Part shown: one piece after another, positions 49,618 through 57,731 of the stretch
Position numbering within the stretch: the stretch's first letter is position 1
Layout: every line of letters starts with the position of its first letter
Origin: Pelotomaculum sp. PtaB.Bin104
GTDB taxonomy: Bacteria > Bacillota > Desulfotomaculia > Desulfotomaculales > Pelotomaculaceae
Assembly: GCA_002067205.1 (NCBI GenBank)
Contig: MVQL01000229.1
Location: forward strand, 82,641 to 146,640
Direction of reading: 5' to 3'
DNA: 64,000 nt
Position numbers and translations under genes: made by a program
Notes under the pieces: model-generated
The model's database searches: none
Told to the model about the DNA's origin: nothing
What the model saw: only the letters and a program-made list of their open reading frames with translations

Positions 49618-50793
49618 TCACTCTCCTCCCACTTCGTTTCCCCAGGCCTGCCAGCCCGGCCGCTTCCGCCGGGCAAACAACTCTAAATAAGGCCCCGGGC
49701 TGCATTTCTCAACCAGTTGATAGAAGACTTCCGGCTTTTGGCTGTGCTCTGCCCGGGGCGACTCAAACCAGTTACGCGTCGCGTTATCCTTGGTGGAGAG
49801 ATTCCCCCGCACGCAGAACAAAACATGTTCGGTGCTGCCCCGGAAATAATGCCCAAGTCCCATCTGTGGCTTGACCCAGGTGAGCATCGTCTTGTACGTA
49901 AACCCCCAGGCCCGGGCAACCTGCAGGGCTTCCGGCAGGTGGGAATTGGTGGTCCACAGGTAAAGGTGAGCATTCTCGTTCACCTTTTCCTTCACGGGCA
50001 GGCCGCAGATCTCCTCCGTGCTCATGGTGCCGTAGTGTTTTTCCGCCGCCGCCCGGGTATTGCTGTCCTGATACCGCCAGGGCGGGTCGGCGACCAGGGT
50101 GCGGTAGCACCCGGCCGGAATGGCCGGCGCCGGTCTGGGGTTTTGGCGCTCTTGGATTTTAATGAACTCGCTTTTGGCGGTTCGAGGAGTGGCGTCTAGC
50201 CGGGCTAAGGATTCAATTGCCTTCCGGGCGGGCCCGCTGCCTGACCCGGCCGCCCGGATCAGCTCCCTGGTCTCTTCCTCATGTCTGGAAGTCGGCAGGA
50301 AAATCGATACCGGCTGCCTGCGCTCCACCTGGCGGGGACGCTCCTTGCCGTCGGCGCCTATTGTTTTTTTCAACTGCGGAATTTCCGCAGTTCTTTCCAT
50401 TTCTTTTCGCTGTGCACCTACCGTTTTATCACTTACCCCCAGCCCTTCGGCGATCTGCCGGTCGCTCATCGCCGGTGTCGCCTTCAGCTGAGCCCGGATC
50501 AGGTCTTGCTTTTTCTCCCGGTTCAAGTGCCGCCGGGCCAGGTTGAGCTTGCGGGCGTGGGTCCACTTCTCCTCCTCGCTTAAGCCCGCACGGATTACCC
50601 GGGGCCAGTCCGTGATCCTCAGTTCCCGGCAGGCTCTGACCCGGTGGTAGCCGTCTAAGATATTGCCGTCTTCATCGTATTCCACCGGCACCTGCACCCC
50701 GCGCTGCACAATGTCGGCCTTTAATTGGGCAAATTCTTCAGCGGTCAGCTCCGGCATCACCTGGTATTTTTCACTGGTAAGGTTCAATAGCAA
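49618..50793 (-). CDS. ParB-like domain fused to an MT-A70 adenine methyltransferase
   Basis: 391 residues. Residues ~10-130 are a ParB/Srx-type domain (GVQVPVEYDEDGNILDGYHR, then a helix-turn-helix MSDRQIAEGLGVSDKTV). Residues ~205-390 are an MT-A70-family N6-adenine methyltransferase with the catalytic DPPW in 'LVADPPWRYQD' and KPEVFYQLVE near the end. Such fusions occur in phages and mobile elements; a role in methylating phage DNA is inferred. The start is TTG with AGGTGG upstream. A 21-bp palindrome is encoded within it. Confidence 0.88.
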   Translation of the reverse strand: MLLNLTSEKYQVMPELTAEEFAQLKADIVQRGVQVPVEYDEDGNILDGYHRVRACRELRITDWPRVIRAGLSEEEKWTHARKLNLARRHLNREKKQDLIRAQLKATPAMSDRQIAEGLGVSDKTVGAQRKEMERTAEIPQLKKTIGADGKERPRQVERRQPVSIFLPTSRHEEETRELIRAAGSGSGPARKAIESLARLDATPRTAKSEFIKIQERQNPRPAPAIPAGCYRTLVADPPWRYQDSNTRAAAEKHYGTMSTEEICGLPVKEKVNENAHLYLWTTNSHLPEALQVARAWGFTYKTMLTWVKPQMGLGHYFRGSTEHVLFCVRGNLSTKDNATRNWFESPRAEHSQKPEVFYQLVEKCSPGPYLELFARRKRPGWQAWGNEVGGE

Positions 50794-50858
50794 TCACCAC
50801 CTAAATTAACTTTTTCTTGTTTGTTTAAATGTTGGACCATCAAAAGTTCGTACGGATT

Positions 50859-51095
50859 TCATTCCCCGAAAATCTCTTCATCGCCAACCTCAAAAGCCCG
50901 CGCAATAGCCTTCTTGCTATTTTCCCGGGGAAAGGTCTGACCGTTCTCCCAGAGCCAGTACATTTTTTGATTTGTACCGCACTCATTGGCAGCCTCTTTT
51001 TGGGTCCATCCCTTGGCCGCCCGCAGAACTTTCATTCTTTCGTGCCAGTTCAACCCTGAGATTAAGTCCCGTATATCCGTTCTAATCACCTCCAA
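50859..51095 (-). CDS. Cro-like HTH (XRE) regulator
   Basis: 78 residues with an XRE helix-turn-helix (MKVLRAAKGWTQKEAANECG...MYWLWENGQTFPRENSKKAI). It is transcribed away from the S24 repressor from a promoter in the shared control region. The start is uncertain: TTG 51095 or the internal Met (codon 21). It probably acts as the lytic-side regulator, as Cro does. Confidence 0.75.
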   Translation of the reverse strand: MEVIRTDIRDLISGLNWHERMKVLRAAKGWTQKEAANECGTNQKMYWLWENGQTFPRENSKKAIARAFEVGDEEIFGE

Positions 51096-51122
51096 TAATA
51101 AACCATTATTAACGTTATTGCA

Positions 51123-51152
51123 ATATTATCAAATTGATTAATATCTTGACAA
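51123..51152 (-). promoter_or_regulatory. Promoter of the phage replication side
   Basis: TTGTCA, 18 bp, TAATAT on the minus strand, directed to the Cro-like gene. Confidence 0.55.
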
Positions 51153-51222
51153 ACCTGATTTTGCTTAATAAATAACCATATAACCGAACATAGTTTCACT
51201 AGCAAACATATGCACGATAATA

Positions 51223-51252
51223 TTGACATTTCCACGTTTAATACGTTATGAT
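51223..51252 (+). promoter_or_regulatory. Promoter of the repressor gene
   Basis: TTGACA, 18 bp, TATGAT, 34 bp before the repressor start. Related A/T-rich CGTTA-containing stretches (AACGTTATT, ATACGTTATG) near both promoters could be operators. Confidence 0.6.
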
Positions 51253-51285
51253 AAGTGAAGCAAGGAATGGGGGTAAAGGTGAATT

Positions 51286-51981
51286 ATGCCAAGCATCGGG
51301 AGCTTAATAAAAAAAGCCCGGGAGGAAAAAGCCAGGGCAACCGGCAGCAGGTACACTCAAAAAATGCTGGCAAGGGATATCGGCATGTCTCAAAGCCTGG
51401 TTGGCGACATTGAGTCGGGAAGGACCAACCCTTCTTATAACACCTTGAATAAAATTGTTATCGCCTGTGGTGTACCCTGGGACTTTTTCAAGACTGGGGA
51501 TCCACCGCCAGGTGAAGATGCGACAGATTCCATTGACAACCAGTACGCGGTTGAGGACTTATGGCTTAGCTTCTACCGTAAAAGCTATAAGCTGGTCCCA
51601 CTGGTCTTCACGGTTAAAGCAGGGGAACCGCTCTTGCCGAAGGAAAACATTGAGGACTATATCCCCACGGGTGCGGAATTTTTAAAATTCAAGGGAGGTG
51701 TGTATTTTTACCTGCGCATGCGTGGGGACAGCATGAATCAGGAGTTTAAAGAGGGTAATTTACTGCTGGTTAGAAAGCAAAGCTATATTGATAACGGTCA
51801 GATCGCGGTTATTCAAATTAATAACTGCGAAGCTGAAGTTAGAAAAATTTACATAAAAGAAAATCTCATCACTTTAATCCCGTGTTCGAAAAACCCAAAA
51901 CATCAACCGGTAAGCTACGACATGGAAAAAGTAGAGGTAAGTGTGATCGGCAGGGTAACCTATGCAATAAAAAAATATTAA
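51286..51981 (+). CDS. CI/LexA-like repressor (XRE + S24 peptidase)
   Basis: 231 residues. The N-terminal HTH (YTQKMLARDIGMSQSLVGDI) is followed by an S24 peptidase domain with the catalytic serine in RGDSMN and the lysine in AEVRKIYIKEN. It maintains the prophage and is inactivated by self-cleavage on DNA damage. The ribosome site AAAGGTGAATT fixes the start. It is followed by a broken ImmA-type protease gene. Confidence 0.9.
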   Translation: MPSIGSLIKKAREEKARATGSRYTQKMLARDIGMSQSLVGDIESGRTNPSYNTLNKIVIACGVPWDFFKTGDPPPGEDATDSIDNQYAVEDLWLSFYRKSYKLVPLVFTVKAGEPLLPKENIEDYIPTGAEFLKFKGGVYFYLRMRGDSMNQEFKEGNLLLVRKQSYIDNGQIAVIQINNCEAEVRKIYIKENLITLIPCSKNPKHQPVSYDMEKVEVSVIGRVTYAIKKY

Positions 51982-52004
51982 GTAGCAGCAGTAAAATGAA
52001 GTGA

Positions 52005-52515
52005 TATGTTGGATCGTCAAGAAAGCTGATGCGCTGGAGGCGCCACTTTAAAACACGTAACCCGGTGGAGATTGCCCACAACTTGAACATCACGGTCAAG
52101 TTCGGGGAATTTATCGTACTTAATGGGCTTTATAGCTATATGTACCGCAACAGGTTGTCGTTAACTCCCGGTTAGATGAGATTGAGCAAAACATCACCTG
52201 CGCCCATGAACTAGGCCACGACCAGTTGCACCGCCCTCTGGCCAAGCTGGGGCTGATGAAGGATTATCAAATTTATGACGCACCCGGCAAACATGAATAT
52301 GAGGCTAATTTTATTCGGCGCTCAATTACTCATCGGCAACGACGACTTTTCGGACTGTGCCGGTACCGGCTATACTTGGTCGCAGATTGGCTCCCAGCTA
52401 AACGTCCATGAGGAATTGGCGGTGCTCAAGGCCGTAATTCTGAACCGGCAGGGGCATAAGTTTAATATTCCCTATGTGCCGAAGTCAACGTATTTGGGGG
52501 GAAAAGCGGTTCGGT
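52005..52515 (+). pseudogene. ImmA/IrrE-type metallopeptidase, frameshifted
   Basis: Pieces of one protein lie in three frames: 'NPVEIAHNLNITVKFGEFI', then (after a stop) 'ITCAHELGHDQLHRPLAKLG' with the zinc-binding HELGH, then after 'HEYEAN' the frame shifts again to 'AQLLIGNDDFSDCAGTGYTW...KFNIPYVPKSTYLGGKAVR'. The order matches the ImmA/IrrE family. At least two frameshifts make it non-functional. It follows the repressor, the usual place for an anti-repressor protease. Confidence 0.85.
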
Positions 52516-52776
52516 AAAATTGTAAATTGTTGTTGCGATCATGCTGAGGTAATTTGATTTATCCCAAATCGAAACTGTTAATCGCCTATACGGTAAGCGT
52601 AGCTGGCCGTCAGGTTAGGTTAAACTTTGGCGGCCTGCGGTAGAGATTAGGCACTGGAAATAGTTAGGACCAGAATTAATATCTAGTTGACATAATTGGG
52701 AATAATATAAAAGGTGTTTTTGCTTACTTGGTCGAAAATAGAGTACTAAAAGCAATAGTTTTGTTGGAGGATGACT
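52516..52776. other. Junction between prophage remnant and accessory island
   Basis: About 260 bp where composition changes from mixed to AT-rich. No gene, att-like direct repeat or integrase was seen. A TTGACA at 52687 lacks a well-placed -10 box. Confidence 0.5.
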
Positions 52777-53856
52777 ATGAATGACATATTAAATCTTGTT
52801 CTACTACAAGACATAATAAGCTTGCCAAAGGAAATACTTCAAGATATGGCTACAGACCTAAATATTCCTACAAACTTATCAACTAGGGAACTGGCGGTCT
52901 CCATTTGGCAAAGCAATAGGGGACAATACAAAACCTTTAATTGCGTTAGAAATCGTATCCTTGGAGGCAGGACTTCTGTGACATGGTATCAGCTTGACGA
53001 AAACCAATCGCTTACTGGTGCAAAAGAAGTTATTATCGAGAACTGCCAATTTAATCCGTTTGAAGAGATTCGAATTCCTGATGCGGAAGAACTAACAAAC
53101 ACACCAATCTTAATTGGTGGTGCTTATGGTGACTCAGAAGAAGAATATTATTTAAGATTTATGTATAAGAGCGGTGTTACACAGTCATTCCATGGCACTC
53201 GTCTTTATGTACAACCAAACAGTGCTGTAAAAACTATCTACGTTAATGAAGACAAAAACTGTATCGAAGTCAGGACCGATGCTAGGGTAGCAAATAAATT
53301 TGCACGAGGAATTGCCCAATTATTACGTCAGCAAATCTCAGTTTCAGCGAAAGATATACTTGCGCCTTTTGGCAATAATATTGAAGGAATTGCCGATGCC
53401 CTTAACGGTGAACTAATTGATGCAACAGCCATTCCGGAAGATTTTTTACTTGAATCATTAACTGAAGAACAGGCGGAAGCTTTAATGAACATATTATCAG
53501 CCCTTGATGAATATTTTCAGGAAGGAGATATTGATCAACTAAGTAGAAATTTACAATTATCAAGAGAAACTTTTGGAAATGATTTAGTGTCTGTTCCATT
53601 CACTGCTCTTATTTTATCTGGACTTAATAAAATTGCGATGGGTGGTTCAAGAAAAGATCTTCGTTTGTCATCTCCACTTTACAATACATTCCGCCCTCAC
53701 GTTCAAAACCAAGGTGGATTTATCAGGTTTAGTATTCAAGAAGACGGGGTAATAAACCCGTATACCATAAAAGTAGGATTAAACACAAAAAGCGTTTATT
53801 TCTTGACACAAGCTTCAGAAGCTGCAATTAAGTACGTTAGGGGTAAATTATTATAG
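52777..53856 (+). CDS. Unrecognised accessory protein A (SAP-like N-terminus)
   Basis: 359 residues, not recognised. The N-terminal 45 residues (SLPKEILQDMATDLNIPTNL-STRELAVSIW) look like a SAP-type helix-extended-loop-helix, which often binds nucleic acid. The middle has 'PILIGGAYGDSEEEYYLRFM' and an alternating strand pattern; a Leu/Glu-rich helical part follows, then a beta-rich end (IRFSIQEDGVINPYTIKVGL). The second ATG is chosen since GGAGG directly abuts the first. It lies 59 bp upstream of the next frame in the same direction: a two-gene unit. Confidence 0.75.
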   Translation: MNDILNLVLLQDIISLPKEILQDMATDLNIPTNLSTRELAVSIWQSNRGQYKTFNCVRNRILGGRTSVTWYQLDENQSLTGAKEVIIENCQFNPFEEIRIPDAEELTNTPILIGGAYGDSEEEYYLRFMYKSGVTQSFHGTRLYVQPNSAVKTIYVNEDKNCIEVRTDARVANKFARGIAQLLRQQISVSAKDILAPFGNNIEGIADALNGELIDATAIPEDFLLESLTEEQAEALMNILSALDEYFQEGDIDQLSRNLQLSRETFGNDLVSVPFTALILSGLNKIAMGGSRKDLRLSSPLYNTFRPHVQNQGGFIRFSIQEDGVINPYTIKVGLNTKSVYFLTQASEAAIKYVRGKLL

Positions 53857-53915
53857 TTTACTTTTTACACATTATCAAATAGAATATAGGCAAAATATTA
53901 GAGGAGGTGTTTTCC

Positions 53916-54338
53916 ATGACCGGTAAATGGGATGTTGATGATTGGATTACTGAAGCAGCAGCAACGCCAATCTACAGATTCTATCCAACGTCAGTCGCAA
54001 AGGACACCTCTTTATCTTTAGAAGAAACATTTACCTATTTATTGGAAGCTGTTAAGGACAACAGATTAAAGCTATACTGGGAAATTAGGTGTCCCAATTT
54101 AGAATGCGTCCGCTCTATAAGTGTAAGCCCAGACAAGATAATTTCCGGCAATGTAACATGTTCTATATGCGGAGAAGAAATAAAGATAACTCCCGATATC
54201 GTTTTTCCAATATTTGAAATCACGCCGGAATACAAAGCTAGGATATCTCAAAAAAAAACAAAAAAGAATCGCGTTGTCTTTTCAATGTCCAGGGCAGCAT
54301 TACAAAGAAGACTCCCGTTCAGGGTCCCTTGCCAATAG
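53916..54338 (+). CDS. Unrecognised accessory protein B, zinc-ribbon part (frame 0)
   Basis: 140 residues in frame 0, starting at ATG after GAGGAGGTGTTTTCC. Residues ~55-95 form a zinc ribbon (CPNLEC ... CSICGE). After residue ~112 the frame enters an A-run and the sequence loses protein character (VVFSMSRAALQRRLPFRVPC). The -1 frame opens at the A-run and continues as a protein for 182 more codons, so the natural product is probably a ~296-residue fusion. Confidence 0.65.
   Translation: MTGKWDVDDWITEAAATPIYRFYPTSVAKDTSLSLEETFTYLLEAVKDNRLKLYWEIRCPNLECVRSISVSPDKIISGNVTCSICGEEIKITPDIVFPIFEITPEYKARISQKKTKKNRVVFSMSRAALQRRLPFRVPCQ
54251..54257 (+). other. A-AAA-AAA slippery heptamer (possible -1 frameshift site)
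   Basis: Within the run A8-C-A6, frame 0 reads CAA-AAA-AAA-ACA, giving the classical heptamer A-AAA-AAA. Slipping one base back moves the ribosome into the frame of the downstream segment. A sequencing or evolutionary indel in the same run would look identical. Confidence 0.5.
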
Positions 54339-54805
54339 ATACACCAGGCCTTATAAACAAGTCTTCAGTTGCCCTTCTATCCAGTCTATATGGAGAGAAT
54401 GCAGTCGCAATTTTATATAATCCAATCATACAAATGATAGGAGGCGACCATATAATTACTTCCAATAATTTTGGTGGCGTAAAGATAGATACGCAAAGCA
54501 GCGCTTTTGCAGTAGGTTCAAACAATACAGTAGTTAATACAAACAAGACACAAGCTCTTGATGATAGTACAAAGCAACTATTAGATGAGATTAATAAATC
54601 TGAAATTTCTCCTCAAGAAAAAGAAGATTTAAAAGATGCTGTTCAGTCAGTTACTGAACAGGTTAAATCCAAAAAGCCAAACAAAATTACTTTAGCAGGT
54701 ATAATGTCAGGAATTAACTCAATTGTGGAAACAGTAAAAAATTCTCAAACGTTAGTAGATACCTTCGAAAAATGGAAGGTTTTTGCCGAGTCATTTATTA
54801 AATAG
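54257..54805 (+). CDS. Unrecognised accessory protein B, C-terminal part (-1 frame)
   Basis: 182 codons open from just after a TAG at 54239. There is no ribosome site for the internal TTG at 54329. 'CLFNVQGSITKKTPVQGPLP' joins smoothly to the preceding frame. A Gly/Asn-rich beta stretch follows (NNFGGVKIDTQSSAFAVGSN-NTVV), then a charged helical region and a C-terminal amphipathic segment (GIMSGINSIVETVKNSQTLV). Short 'GG-I-x-x-x-S-x-A-x-A-V-G-x-N-N' segments occur in bacterial conflict-system proteins, but the family is not recognised. Confidence 0.6.
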   Translation, partial: NKKESRCLFNVQGSITKKTPVQGPLPIDTPGLINKSSVALLSSLYGENAVAILYNPIIQMIGGDHIITSNNFGGVKIDTQSSAFAVGSNNTVVNTNKTQALDDSTKQLLDEINKSEISPQEKEDLKDAVQSVTEQVKSKKPNKITLAGIMSGINSIVETVKNSQTLVDTFEKWKVFAESFIK

Positions 54806-55039
54806 TGTCTTTATGAACAGTTACGGCAGCAGAGCTTGCCACATCGGATGAAATTGCTGTTTTTCCTGTTATGGGATTGTGTTGTGAAAAAGCACATCTT
54901 GAACGTTGGAATAACCGGAATCGATATAGCCTTAATAATTTCCAACTATAAATACTATCATCAATGGCAGCAATCTGAAGAAGGGAGCTTGTTTTTTTGT
55001 TCGGAACCTTTTTTCTTGATTCATTCCATCCACACTTTC

Positions 55040-57709
55040 TTATTCCATAATTAGTCTTTTTAATTCATCAATTGATAGTTTGCCAAACTCATCGGTGTCG
55101 ATCAGCAGATTATCGGCAATCTCTCTCTTTCCAGTTTTCAGATCCTCGATTTTTTCCTCGATGGAGTTTGCCGTAACTAGATGGTATACAAATACGTTTT
55201 TTTTCTGCCCAATACGGTAAATTCTGTCAGCCGCTTGATTTTCAACAGCAGGATTCCACCAAGGCTCATAAATAATCGCATACTGACATGATACAATATT
55301 AAGCCCGATACCTCCCGCCTTCAAACTAATAAAGAAGATCCCCTCATTTGCACGCTCAAAGCAGTCAACAACCTCCTGTCGTTTTCCTATGGTTCCATCT
55401 AAATAAAACGTGGTATATCCCTTATCGTCCGCCCATTTTTTCATAATGCCAAGCATGGTTGTGAACTGGCTGAATACTACAACCTTTTCATGATTGGCCT
55501 GCAATTCATCAATTTTTATCTTAAACAGATCGAACTTCCCTGATTCATCACAATGATTCCAGTTAAGCACTTTTTTTAATAGCGCCGGATGGCAGCAAAC
55601 CTGCCTCAGATACAACAAACCTTCTAAAATGGTGGATGCATCCATAATTTCAAAACGGCCCGGCATACGCACAAGCTCATTCTTTACGGACATGAGAATG
55701 CTTTCATACAGTTCACGCTGCATATCGTACATATCACATATCACGTTAAGTTCTGTTTTTTCCGGCAACTCTTTCAGCACATCTTTTTTTAGCCGCCGCA
55801 AAACAAATGGTTTAATTCTGGCATTTAAACGTTTGACGATTGCTTTGTCTGATAAGTCGCCATATTTCTTCATAAACGCCGTACGATTTCCTAAACATCT
55901 TGGGTTAATAAGATCCATCAAGGCCCATAGCTCACTAATGTTATTTTCAAACGGTGTCCCAGATAATATGAATTTTGACCGTACTTTCATTTTTTTTGCC
56001 GCCGCATATGTTTTTGTCCTGTAGTTTTTTATATACTGAGCCTCGTCGATGAACATACAATGAAAGAATAACTTAGACAAAATCTCGATATCGTTTAAGA
56101 GTATGTTATAGGTAGTAAGCAACACCCCACCGGTTTGTTCAAATCCCTTTAAGGCACTCTCTTTGCTTGCTTCATAATAAATACTTACGCAAATACCCTC
56201 TCCAAATTTTTTAAATTCAGCTCTCCAGTTCTCAATTAACGTCTTTGGAGTAACGATTAATACACGCATAGGCTTCTTCTCTTTCAAATTTCGGGATGCA
56301 ATGAACGCAATAGCCTGAATTGTTTTCCCTAGCCCCATATCATCAGCCAAGCATCCGCCGAGGTTATTATGATACAGATATAATAGCCATCGGACGCAAT
56401 ATTTCTGATACGGTCGTAAGATTTCATCCAGCTTAGTCGGTAGCAAGATATGGATGTTTTCAAAATCAATCATTTTATCCGGATGAAATGTTGAAGAGAC
56501 CCCCGGCTGTTCTAGGATTTCAAAAATCTGACCAATATAGTTTTTGGCAGCTATCATTTTGCCACCACTTTGCTTGAATATCTTCCTGTTTTCCCAAATT
56601 GCATCCGGTAAAAGGATTATTTGATTACCCAGTTCAATATAACGTTTACGAGATTTCAAATCAATCAGATGAGTCAGGTTGCGCTTATCTTCCGTAGCCG
56701 TAGCTTTTATTTCAAACCAATCCACTCCATACGATATGTTAAAGTTGGCGTTTTTGGCGGGACAAATTTTTTTATGGTCAAAGGTAAGGATTTCAAAATG
56801 ACTTTCTAATAATACCGACAGGCTTTTCTCTGCAGAATCACCATTTTTTAAAACAAAGCTATTTACTGCTGATTGTTTCCATCCGGCTTTTTTTATCTCC
56901 AACATAGCTTGCCTCTCTTCCATCAAGCTACGAAAATAAACAGCGCCGTTTTGTTCGTCGCGAAGTCGATCGTCCATTGAATTAAATGGCACTTCATATC
57001 CATTATAAGAAAAGAACAGTTTTCCAGTAATCGACGACTCAGCAAACGTCACGTATAAAATTGGAACGGGATGTAGATCAGTGATTTCTTTTCCCGTGTT
57101 TTCTGGTTCTTTCGCATTCCTGCGAATCCGGTATAGGTCGGATTCCGATAGTATGCTTTGATTTGACGCGAGAAACCCTTTCAGTGCGGAAAGCTCCACA
57201 ATTCTTCTAATCACATAAAGATTATTACCGGTAAAAATGAATGTTTTCCCACAGATGTTACAACAATAGCTTTTGTTGTCAAGATATACTTTTTCACCGT
57301 CGAAAACATCAAGATAGAGCCTTCCTCTAGAATTCGAAGTGGTGCTTGCAGCTATTTTGAATTCGGCCATATACAGACCGTCTAGCTCATGAAAAGCTCT
57401 ATCGTAGGATGTACAATAGATCCCTTTAACGTTGGCCAGCAATGAAAGGAATTTTTCAAACGAAGAATATGAAAGCAGGTATTTATTCTTTTTTACTTGA
57501 CGAGACTCATCAAAGAGGAAATTCTTAATTTTTTCCAGCTGTAGATCAGATAGATTCTCTGCGCATTCAAGTCGTAAGACATCAACTACCTTAAGAGGCC
57601 CTGAATATGTCCGCTTTTTTAAAGATTTCAAATGGCCGACATATGTCTCTACAAGACAGTATTGCTGTGTGGATGCTTTTAAATTTAGCTTGATAATTAA
57701 ATCACTCAT
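55040..57709 (-). CDS. SNF2-family helicase/translocase in the RiPP operon
   Basis: 889 residues. The N-terminal ~390 residues are unassigned, with a CCNICGK zinc-like motif near residue 150. The SNF2 motor follows: Walker A ADDMGLGKTIQAIAF, DEAQ box FIDEAQYIKN, SGTPFENN, and the C-terminal helicase half with VVFSQFTTML, GGIGLNIVSCQ and QAADRIYRIGQ. All motor motifs are intact. The ATG at 57709 has GGGGAAAATATA upstream and is 22 bp after the radical SAM stop, so they share an mRNA. A SNF2 ATPase with a peptide-modifying enzyme is unusual. Confidence 0.92.
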   Translation of the reverse strand: MSDLIIKLNLKASTQQYCLVETYVGHLKSLKKRTYSGPLKVVDVLRLECAENLSDLQLEKIKNFLFDESRQVKKNKYLLSYSSFEKFLSLLANVKGIYCTSYDRAFHELDGLYMAEFKIAASTTSNSRGRLYLDVFDGEKVYLDNKSYCCNICGKTFIFTGNNLYVIRRIVELSALKGFLASNQSILSESDLYRIRRNAKEPENTGKEITDLHPVPILYVTFAESSITGKLFFSYNGYEVPFNSMDDRLRDEQNGAVYFRSLMEERQAMLEIKKAGWKQSAVNSFVLKNGDSAEKSLSVLLESHFEILTFDHKKICPAKNANFNISYGVDWFEIKATATEDKRNLTHLIDLKSRKRYIELGNQIILLPDAIWENRKIFKQSGGKMIAAKNYIGQIFEILEQPGVSSTFHPDKMIDFENIHILLPTKLDEILRPYQKYCVRWLLYLYHNNLGGCLADDMGLGKTIQAIAFIASRNLKEKKPMRVLIVTPKTLIENWRAEFKKFGEGICVSIYYEASKESALKGFEQTGGVLLTTYNILLNDIEILSKLFFHCMFIDEAQYIKNYRTKTYAAAKKMKVRSKFILSGTPFENNISELWALMDLINPRCLGNRTAFMKKYGDLSDKAIVKRLNARIKPFVLRRLKKDVLKELPEKTELNVICDMYDMQRELYESILMSVKNELVRMPGRFEIMDASTILEGLLYLRQVCCHPALLKKVLNWNHCDESGKFDLFKIKIDELQANHEKVVVFSQFTTMLGIMKKWADDKGYTTFYLDGTIGKRQEVVDCFERANEGIFFISLKAGGIGLNIVSCQYAIIYEPWWNPAVENQAADRIYRIGQKKNVFVYHLVTANSIEEKIEDLKTGKREIADNLLIDTDEFGKLSIDELKRLIME

Positions 57710-57731
57710 TATATTTTCCCCTTTAAAGGTA

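Noticed and set aside
49784..50199. Long antisense and alternative-frame ORFs inside the ParB-MT-A70 gene
   Set aside because: GC-rich shadow frames; the real frame carries ParB and DPPW motifs.
54836..55054. 72-codon plus-strand ORF after accessory protein B
   Set aside because: No ribosome site, overlaps the end of the SNF2 gene, composition not protein-like.
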